From Streptomyces viridiviolaceus (lineage in GTDB: Bacteria > Actinomycetota > Actinomycetes > Streptomycetales > Streptomycetaceae), in the NCBI RefSeq assembly GCF_014650995.1, contig NZ_BMWA01000011.1, forward strand, positions 62,001 through 126,000: a stretch of 64,000 nucleotides of DNA, written 5' to 3'. A program made the translations under genes and the position numbers. Below are positions 1-6,114 of this stretch, piece by piece (position 1 is the stretch's first letter; every line of letters begins with the position of its first letter). Under the pieces are notes generated by a model. It was given only the letters and a program-made list of their open reading frames with translations. It was not told where the DNA came from and did no database searches.

Positions 1-735
1 TGCAGCTCGGAGTACGGACCCAGCCAGCCCGGCTCCTCCACCGCCGAGGACGCCGTGCCGCGCCCCGGCGGGCCCTACGGCGTCAGCAAACTCGCCGCGA
101 CGGAACTGGTCCTCGGCTCCGGCCTGGACGCCGTCGTCCTGCGCGTCTTCTCGCCCGCCGGCCCCGGCACGCCCGCAGGGTCCCCGCTGGGCCGCCTCGC
201 CGAAGCCATGCGCCGAGCCATGCAGTCCGGCGACGGAGAACTCAGGCTCGGCGGCCTCGGCGTCCAGCGGGACTTCGTCGACGTCCGCGACGTGGCCCGT
301 GCCGTGCACGCTGCCTCGCTCTCCGCCGCCCAGGGCGTCATCAACATCGGCTCGGGCCGCGCCGTCCGGCTTCGCGACGCCGCCGCCACCCTCGCTCGCG
401 TGGCCGGCTACGGCGGCGCCCTGCACGAACTGGACACACCGCCCGGCGCGCTGCGGCCGACCATCGGCCACCCCCGGGCCGAGTCCGTCGGACACCGCGC
501 CGAGTCCCTCGGTCTCCACCGCACCGACTCCGTCGGCCACCACCGTCCCGACCCCCTCGTACATCGCGCCGACGCCGAGCATGCGACGCCGGTGGCCTTT
601 CCCTACCCGGACGGCTGCGGCAGCTGGCAGCAGGCCGATGTGCGCACCGCACGCGACCGGCTCGGCTGGCGGCCCCGGATCAACCTCGAAGAGTCCCTCG
701 CCGACATCTGGATGGAGGCGGCATGCCGTATCTGA
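1..735 (+). CDS. NAD-dependent epimerase/dehydratase (extended SDR), 5' end missing
   Basis: This is the C-terminal part of a nucleotide-sugar epimerase/dehydratase-like protein; the Rossmann NAD-binding half lies upstream of the window. The open frame runs from base 1, so the first in-window start codon is internal. The catalytic region is visible: a Ser-Ser-x-Tyr-Gly element at the very start, then YGVSK, the YxxxK signature, followed by the usual VLRVFSPAGPG strand/loop. A QRDFVDVRDVARA segment and a C-terminal RDRLGWRPRINLEESL segment fit the substrate-binding end of the family. Odd: bases 460-600 encode a His/Ser-rich stretch of imperfect repeats (GH-R-ES, LHR-DS, GHHR) not normal for the fold. 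The next gene begins inside its last codons, so the two are co-translated. The substrate cannot be told from sequence. Confidence 0.85.
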   Translation, partial: CSSEYGPSQPGSSTAEDAVPRPGGPYGVSKLAATELVLGSGLDAVVLRVFSPAGPGTPAGSPLGRLAEAMRRAMQSGDGELRLGGLGVQRDFVDVRDVARAVHAASLSAAQGVINIGSGRAVRLRDAAATLARVAGYGGALHELDTPPGALRPTIGHPRAESVGHRAESLGLHRTDSVGHHRPDPLVHRADAEHATPVAFPYPDGCGSWQQADVRTARDRLGWRPRINLEESLADIWMEAACRI

Positions 736-1472
736 CCAGCAGGAAAGCGGGCACCGCGAGTACCGGCGTCCGCACCGGCTTCGGTGTCCCCGGCCTGGCC
801 CACCCCCTCGTCGCCCCCGCCGAGTGGGCCACGCTGGCCTGTCCGGGCACACCCCTGCACTGGGTCGTCCTCAACGTCGCCGACGGCCCGGGCGCCCACC
901 CCGACCCGCGCTGCCTGGAGGCGGCCGGCCGTCTGCGCAACGCGGGCGTCCGGGTCCTCGGCCACCTCGACACCGCCTACGGAGCACGCTCCTTCGGCGA
1001 GCTGATCTCCGACGCGCACCGGTACATCGACTGGTACCAGGTCGACGGCTTCCTCCTCGACCGCTGCCCGTCCCAACGGTCCGCGCTCTCCGAGATCCGC
1101 CGCGCGGTCACCACCCTCCGGGTGATCCGTGAGGAGGCCCACATCGTCCTCGGCCACGGCACCCATCCGTACCCCGGGTATGCCGACACCGCCGACCAGT
1201 TGGTCACCTTCTCGGGTGCCTGGAGCGACTACCGCTGGTCGCAGGCCGCCGAGTGGAGCGCCGACCATCCGCCCGAGCGCTTCTGCCACTTCGTCCACGG
1301 CGTCCCGCGCGGGCACCTGGAGGAGGCGCTGCGCATCGCCCGCTGGCAGGGGGCCGCGACGATCTACTTCACCGACCGCACGGAGCGCGGCGGCCGCACC
1401 GTCCCCTGGGAGACCATGCCCGGCTACTGGGACGACATCGTCTCGCGTGTCGGAACAGGTGTCTCGGAATGA
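723..1472 (+). CDS. Spherulation-specific family 4 (spherulin-4-like) protein
   Basis: A 249-residue protein resembling the spherulin-4 family, a TIM-barrel-like fold related to GH114-type glycosidases. Visible features are an early GFGVPGLAHPLV element, repeated beta-strand-like segments (WVVLNVADGPGAHPDP, VLGHLDTAYG), an acidic/aromatic YIDWYQVDGFLLDR strand, and a C-terminal IYFTDRT strand. There is no clear signal peptide, so it is probably cytoplasmic. The ATG overlaps the end of the epimerase gene by 13 bases and has a GGAGG ribosome site, implying translational coupling and a shared role, plausibly in surface polysaccharide or sugar metabolism (inference). Its stop codon lies within the sigma-R promoter of the next gene. 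Family assignment is moderate; biochemical activity is unknown. Confidence 0.72.
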   Translation: MPYLTSRKAGTASTGVRTGFGVPGLAHPLVAPAEWATLACPGTPLHWVVLNVADGPGAHPDPRCLEAAGRLRNAGVRVLGHLDTAYGARSFGELISDAHRYIDWYQVDGFLLDRCPSQRSALSEIRRAVTTLRVIREEAHIVLGHGTHPYPGYADTADQLVTFSGAWSDYRWSQAAEWSADHPPERFCHFVHGVPRGHLEEALRIARWQGAATIYFTDRTERGGRTVPWETMPGYWDDIVSRVGTGVSE

Positions 1473-1491
1473 AAAAGGCCGTGGCAGTGTT
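1466..1491 (+). promoter_or_regulatory. Sigma-R (SigR) promoter of moeZ
   Basis: An exact match to the SigR consensus: GGAAT at 1466-1470, an 18-base spacer, and GTT at 1489-1491. The -35 element overlaps the last codons and stop of the upstream gene. Transcription would start near base 1498, about 38 bases before the moeZ GTG. This places moeZ under thiol-oxidative stress control by the sigma factor encoded at 51.6 kb. Confidence 0.85.
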
Positions 1492-1535
1492 ACGGGGAGA
1501 ACAACCGTAATGATTGACCGACCAACGGAGTCCCC

Positions 1536-2714
1536 GTGTCGCTGCCACCCCTGGTCGAGCCGGCCCCCGAGCTCACCGTAGACGAGGTCCGCAGGTACTC
1601 CCGCCACCTGATCATCCCCGATGTCGGGATGGACGGGCAGAAGCGGCTGAAGAACGCCAAGGTGCTCGCCGTCGGCGCGGGCGGCCTCGGCTCGCCGACC
1701 TTGATGTATCTGGCGGCGGCCGGTGTCGGCACGCTCGGCATCGTGGAGTTCGACGAGGTCGACGAGTCGAACCTGCAGCGCCAGGTCATCCACAGCCAGT
1801 CCGACGTCGGCCGCTCCAAGGCCGAGTCCGCCCGTGACACCATCAAGGGCATCAACCCGTACGTGAACGTGGTCCTTCACGAGGAGCGGCTCGAGGCCGA
1901 CAACGTGATGGACATCTTCAGCCAGTACGACCTGATCGTCGACGGTACGGACAACTTCGCGACCCGCTACCTGGTCAACGACGCCTGCGTACTGCTGAAC
2001 AAGCCCTACGTCTGGGGCTCGATCTACCGCTTCGACGGCCAGGCGTCCGTCTTCTGGTCCGAGCACGGCCCCTGCTACCGCTGCCTCTACCCGGAGCCCC
2101 CGCCCCCCGGCATGGTCCCCTCCTGCGCCGAGGGCGGCGTCCTGGGCGTGCTGTGCGCGTCCATCGGCTCCATCCAGACCAACGAGGCCATCAAGCTCCT
2201 CGCGGGCATCGGCGAGCCCCTGGTCGGACGCCTGATGATCTACGACGCCCTGGAGATGCAGTACCGCCAGGTCAAGGTCCGCAAGGACCCCAACTGCGCG
2301 GTCTGCGGCGAGAACCCGACCGTCACCGAGCTCATCGACTACGAGGCCTTCTGCGGCGTCGTCTCCGAGGAGGCCCAGGCGGCGGCGGCCGATTCCACGA
2401 TCACTCCCAAGCAGCTCAAGGAGTGGATCGACGACGGCGAGAACATCGAGCTCATCGACGTCCGCGAGCCGAACGAGTTCGAGATCGTCTCCATCCCCGG
2501 CGCCCGCCTGATCCCGAAGAACGAGTTCCTCATGGGCACCGCCCTGGAGAGCCTCCCGCAGGACAAGAAGATCGTCTTGAACTGCAAGACGGGTGTCCGC
2601 AGTGCGGAAGTCCTGGCGGTCCTGAAGTCCGCCGGCTTCTCGGACGCCGTCCACGTCGGCGGCGGCGTGATCGGCTGGGTCAACCAGATCGAGCCGGAGA
2701 AGCCCGTGTACTGA
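1536..2714 (+). CDS. moeZ: MoeZ: adenylyltransferase/sulfurtransferase (MoeB-rhodanese fusion)
   Basis: An E1-like enzyme of 392 residues that adenylates the C-terminal glycine of ubiquitin-like sulfur carriers (ThiS, MoaD, CysO types) and passes on sulfur from its rhodanese domain. Residues about 10-265 are the ThiF/MoeB domain: GAGGLGSPTLMYLAAAG nucleotide loop near residue 46, ESNLQRQV with the adenylation Asn and Arg, DGTDNF, and two zinc CxxC pairs (CYRC near 180, CAVC near 254). Residues about 280-392 are a rhodanese domain with the catalytic loop CKTGVR. The GTG start follows a GGAG site by five bases. It stands alone between a sigma-R promoter and a terminator. In actinomycetes MoeZ serves several sulfur-transfer routes, and moeB-type genes belong to the sigma-R regulon (family knowledge). 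Confidence 0.95.
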   Translation: MSLPPLVEPAPELTVDEVRRYSRHLIIPDVGMDGQKRLKNAKVLAVGAGGLGSPTLMYLAAAGVGTLGIVEFDEVDESNLQRQVIHSQSDVGRSKAESARDTIKGINPYVNVVLHEERLEADNVMDIFSQYDLIVDGTDNFATRYLVNDACVLLNKPYVWGSIYRFDGQASVFWSEHGPCYRCLYPEPPPPGMVPSCAEGGVLGVLCASIGSIQTNEAIKLLAGIGEPLVGRLMIYDALEMQYRQVKVRKDPNCAVCGENPTVTELIDYEAFCGVVSEEAQAAAADSTITPKQLKEWIDDGENIELIDVREPNEFEIVSIPGARLIPKNEFLMGTALESLPQDKKIVLNCKTGVRSAEVLAVLKSAGFSDAVHVGGGVIGWVNQIEPEKPVY

Positions 2715-2751
2715 GCCGTCACCGGCTCGCGACCGCACCCCGGTCTCCGGT

Positions 2752-2794
2752 CGGCGGGGGCCTCGCGCACCACAGGTGCACGAGGCCCCCGCCG
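2752..2794. terminator. Bidirectional stem-loop between moeZ and slpD-like gene
   Basis: A perfect 14-bp inverted repeat (2752-2765 with 2781-2794, GC-rich) with a further short GCAC/GTGC stem in its loop. It sits between two convergent genes, so it can end transcription from both sides. There is no U-tract, as is usual in Streptomyces. Confidence 0.75.
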
Positions 2795-2797
2795 TCG

Positions 2798-4339
2798 TCA
2801 TGAGCAGACCTTGCCGTCCTTCGGCACCGTCCCGTCCAGCAGGTAGGCGTTGACCGCGGAGTCGACGCAGTCGCTCCCGCTCCCGTACGCCCCGTGGCCC
2901 TCGCCCTTCCAGGTGAGCATCACTCCGACGTCCTTGCCGAGCTCGTCCGCCATCCTGCGGGCGCCCTCGTAGGGCGTGGCCGGGTCGCCGGTGTTGCCGA
3001 CCACCAGGATCGGAGCCGCACCGGAAGCGCTCACCGCCGGTGTCTCGTGCTGGCCGGCCACCGGCCAGTCGTGGCACCAGCCGGCCGTGTCCCAGCCGAG
3101 GAACCTGCCGAACACGGGCGAGATCTTCTCGAACCTGGGCAGCAGCTCCTTGGTCTCCTCGACGGTCGGCCGCTGCTTGTCGTCCAGGCACGATATGACC
3201 CGCTGCGAGTGGGTCGTCGTGCCGTAGTGCCCCGAGGAGTCGCGTTCGTTGTAGCCGTCGGCGAGCGCCAGCAGCTCCGAACCGTCGCCCTCCTCCGCCG
3301 CTTCCAGCGCGCTCGTCAGCGCCGGCCAGCCGTCCTTGCTGTACAGCGGCAGCACGATCCCCGTGACCGCCAGCGTCTGCGTCAGCTTCCGCCCCGGCGA
3401 CGACGTCGGCAGCGGCTCCGCGTCGATCCGGTCCAGCAGGGCGGCGATCTTCCGCGTTCCCCGCTCGGGGTCCTGCCCCGTGGATTCGAGGTAGTCGTCC
3501 AGTGCGCGCTGGAAGCCCCTGGTCTGGTTCTCGGCGTGGCCCATGGTGTCGGCGCTCGGGTCGACGACCGCGTCGAGGATCATCCGCCCCACGTTCTTCG
3601 GGAACAGGTGGGCGTAGACACCGCCGAGTTCCGTGCCGTAGGAGATGCCGAAGTAGTGCATCTTGCCGTCGCCCAGGACGTGCCGCATCAGGTCCATGTC
3701 GCGGGCGGTGTCCGTGGTGGAGACGTGGGCCATCAGCTTCCCGGCGGACTTCTCGCAGCCCTTGCCGAAGTCGGCGGCGTCCTTGAGGTAGGCCTCTTCC
3801 TCGGCCGGGGTGTCCGGCGTGGTGTCCACCGACTCGGCGGCCTCGATCTCCTCGTCGCCCCGGCAGCGCACGCCCTCACTGGCGGCCACCCCGCGCGGAT
3901 CCCAGCTCACCAGGTCGTACCGCTCGTGCAGCCGCGAGACGCTGTCTGCGTACGACGGCATCATCGACACGCCCGAGCCGCCGGGCCCGCCGAAATTGAA
4001 CAGCAGGGAGCCGATGCGCCGGTCCCCGTCGGCCTTGTCGCGGATCAGCGCGAGGCCGATCGTCTCGCCGTCCGGTTTCGCCCAGTCCAGCGGCACCTTG
4101 AGCGTGGCGCACTGCCAGTCGCCGCCGGGCGCGGAGGAGTCCGCGGTGCCCTTGCAACGGCCCCAGTCGAGCTGCTGGGAGGCCAGTGAAGCGGGCACCC
4201 CGGGCGGAGCGGGGGCCGACGGCCGCCGACTGTCCGTCCCCCGGTCGTCCTGGTCGTCGCCGGACGATCCGCTGCTGCAGCCCGCCGTGATCAGCGCGGC
4301 GGCGGCAGTGAGAGCCGTCCACCGGACGAGACGCGCCAT
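2798..4339 (-). CDS. Secreted lipoprotein tripeptidyl aminopeptidase (SlpD/SlpE-like)
   Basis: An alpha/beta-hydrolase exopeptidase of 513 residues anchored outside the membrane. The start at 4339 is chosen because it follows a strong GAGGGGGGA ribosome site and gives a lipoprotein signal: a basic MARLVRW end, a hydrophobic run and a TAGC lipobox. The oxyanion region is NFGGPGGSGVS, the nucleophile is in GISYGTELGG, the acid in VGNTGDPATPYEGA and the base in GEGHGAYG, the order expected for the S33 tripeptidyl aminopeptidase family. Like Tap and the S. lividans mycelium-associated proteases SlpD/SlpE, it would remove N-terminal tripeptides from secreted proteins or peptides. It lies directly downstream of a same-strand paralogue, so the pair is a tandem duplication. 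Which one corresponds to slpD and which to slpE cannot be decided here. Confidence 0.9.
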   Translation of the reverse strand: MARLVRWTALTAAAALITAGCSSGSSGDDQDDRGTDSRRPSAPAPPGVPASLASQQLDWGRCKGTADSSAPGGDWQCATLKVPLDWAKPDGETIGLALIRDKADGDRRIGSLLFNFGGPGGSGVSMMPSYADSVSRLHERYDLVSWDPRGVAASEGVRCRGDEEIEAAESVDTTPDTPAEEEAYLKDAADFGKGCEKSAGKLMAHVSTTDTARDMDLMRHVLGDGKMHYFGISYGTELGGVYAHLFPKNVGRMILDAVVDPSADTMGHAENQTRGFQRALDDYLESTGQDPERGTRKIAALLDRIDAEPLPTSSPGRKLTQTLAVTGIVLPLYSKDGWPALTSALEAAEEGDGSELLALADGYNERDSSGHYGTTTHSQRVISCLDDKQRPTVEETKELLPRFEKISPVFGRFLGWDTAGWCHDWPVAGQHETPAVSASGAAPILVVGNTGDPATPYEGARRMADELGKDVGVMLTWKGEGHGAYGSGSDCVDSAVNAYLLDGTVPKDGKVCS

Positions 4340-4468
4340 GTGCAATCCCCCCTCGCAGGCCGTCCGCGCCGTACGGCGGATGGCGGTCATGCCATGGTAG
4401 GCGGATCGCCGGGCAGCCGTTGCGGCCTGTGGATAACGCTCCGACCAGGGGTTTCGTCGGCAAGTGGG

Positions 4469-6013
4469 TCAGGAGCAGACCGTGCCGGCCGCCGGTGTCC
4501 GCCCGTCCAGCAGATAGCCGTCCACGGCGTCCTGCACGCACTTGTTCTTGCTGTCGTAGGCGCCGTGCCCCTGCCCCTTGTACGTCAACTCGACCCCGAC
4601 GCCCTTCCCCAGCGCGTCCACCATCCGCCCCGCACCCTCGTAGGGCGTGGCCGGGTCCCCGGTGTTGCCGATCACGAGGATCGGCGGGGCGCCGGGAGCG
4701 CTGACGTCGGGATGCTCGGCCGCGCCGGCCACCGGCCAGTCGGTGCAGGTGAGCAGGCCCCAGGCGAGCCAGTCGCCGAAGAGGGGGGAGGCGTCCACGA
4801 ACTCGGGCAGCTTCTTCTCCACGTACGCCGTGTCGTACCGGGGCTTGTCGTCGGCGCAGTTGATGGCGACGTTGGCCGGGATGAGGTTGCTGTACTCGCC
4901 GTCCTCGTTGCGCCCGTTCAACGCGTCCGCCAGCGCCATGAGGACCCTGCCGTCGCCGTCGTACGCCTGCTCCAGTCCGTCGGTGAGGTACTCCCAGAAG
5001 TCCTTCGAGTACAGCGCCTGAGCGATGCCGGTGGTCGCCGCGGTCTGGGTGAGCTGGCGGGGGTAGATGCCGGGGATCGGCTTACTGTCCAGCTCCTTCA
5101 GCAGCCGGGCGATGCGGTTCTTGACGTCCTGGGCGCTGTCCCCGACGGGGCAGTCCTCGACCTTCGTCACGCAGTCCTCGGCGAAGTTGTCGAGGGCGAG
5201 CTGGAAGCCCTTGGCCTGCCCGAGCGAGCTCTCTTCGGCGTTCTGCGTCGGGTCGACGACCGCGTCGAAGACGGCGCGGCCGACCTTCTCGGGGAACAGG
5301 TGGGCGTAGACGCCGCCGAGTTCGGTGCCGTAGGAGATGCCGAAGTAGTGCAGCTTGTCGTCACCGAGGACCTGGCGCAGCAGATCCATGTCGCGGGCCG
5401 CGTCGGTGGTGGCCACGTGCGGCAGCATCTTCCCGGAGTTCTTGTCGCAGGCCGCGTTGAACTCCTGGGTGTTGTCCACCAGCTCCGTGCGCTCGGCGGC
5501 GTCGTCGGGAGTGGCGTCCTGCTGGAAGTACCTGTCCAGCTGCTGGTTGTTCAGGCAGATGACGGGGGCGCTGCGGCCGACGCCGCGCGGGTCGAAGCTG
5601 ACCAGGTCGTAGCGGGTGCGCAGCTTCGCGTAGTCCTGTCCGAAGGCGGGCAGCGTGGTGACGCCCGATCCGCCGGGGCCGCCGAAGTTGAAGACGAGGG
5701 AGCCGATCCGCCGGCTTGCGTCACCGCTGGTCTGCGCCCGGATCAGCGCCAGGCCGATCGTCTCGCCCTCGGGGTCGTCCCAGTCGCGCGGGGCCTTCAT
5801 GGTGGCGCACTGCCACGCGTCGCCGTCCGGCAGCGGGGAGGGGGCGGGACCGCCGCCCTCGGCCTGGGACGGTGCGGGGCAGGCCTTCCAGCTGAGCCTC
5901 TGGTCCGTCAGGTCCCCGTCGGTTCCGGAGTCGTCGCCGCAGCCCGCCAGTACGGCGGACAGCAGCAAGGTGGTGGTGAGAGCAGCGGCGCGCAGCCGGG
6001 CGGAATTCGGCAT
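4469..6013 (-). CDS. Secreted lipoprotein tripeptidyl aminopeptidase (SlpD/SlpE-like), second copy
   Basis: A 514-residue paralogue of the downstream gene with the same architecture. The start at 6013 is fixed by the lipoprotein signal (MPNSARLR, hydrophobic core, VLAGC lipobox); the reading frame stays open far upstream, but there it only shadows the next gene. Conserved pieces: NFGGPGGSGVT oxyanion loop, FDPRGVG, GISYGTELGG nucleophile elbow, GNTGDPATPYEGAGR acid, GQGHGAYD base, and paired cysteines near the C-terminus. It is predicted to act at the cell surface on extracellular peptides. The two copies are separated by about 130 bases and are probably co-transcribed. The ribosome site is weak, the main doubt about the exact start. 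Confidence 0.9.
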   Translation of the reverse strand: MPNSARLRAAALTTTLLLSAVLAGCGDDSGTDGDLTDQRLSWKACPAPSQAEGGGPAPSPLPDGDAWQCATMKAPRDWDDPEGETIGLALIRAQTSGDASRRIGSLVFNFGGPGGSGVTTLPAFGQDYAKLRTRYDLVSFDPRGVGRSAPVICLNNQQLDRYFQQDATPDDAAERTELVDNTQEFNAACDKNSGKMLPHVATTDAARDMDLLRQVLGDDKLHYFGISYGTELGGVYAHLFPEKVGRAVFDAVVDPTQNAEESSLGQAKGFQLALDNFAEDCVTKVEDCPVGDSAQDVKNRIARLLKELDSKPIPGIYPRQLTQTAATTGIAQALYSKDFWEYLTDGLEQAYDGDGRVLMALADALNGRNEDGEYSNLIPANVAINCADDKPRYDTAYVEKKLPEFVDASPLFGDWLAWGLLTCTDWPVAGAAEHPDVSAPGAPPILVIGNTGDPATPYEGAGRMVDALGKGVGVELTYKGQGHGAYDSKNKCVQDAVDGYLLDGRTPAAGTVCS

Positions 6014-6114
6014 GAACCCATCGTGCGGTCGCGCGCGGCCGTGCGCTCGGGGCGGGAGCCGTACGAGGTACGCAGCTTGCCGGGACCGCGTCCGGGGCCC
6101 TGGCCGGAGCCGGG

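Noticed and set aside
603..3191. Long open frame on the minus strand (862 codons)
   Set aside because: It runs antisense across the spherulin gene and moeZ, which have clear domains; it has no ribosome site and a repetitive Gly/Asp/Val/Arg composition typical of high-GC shadow frames.
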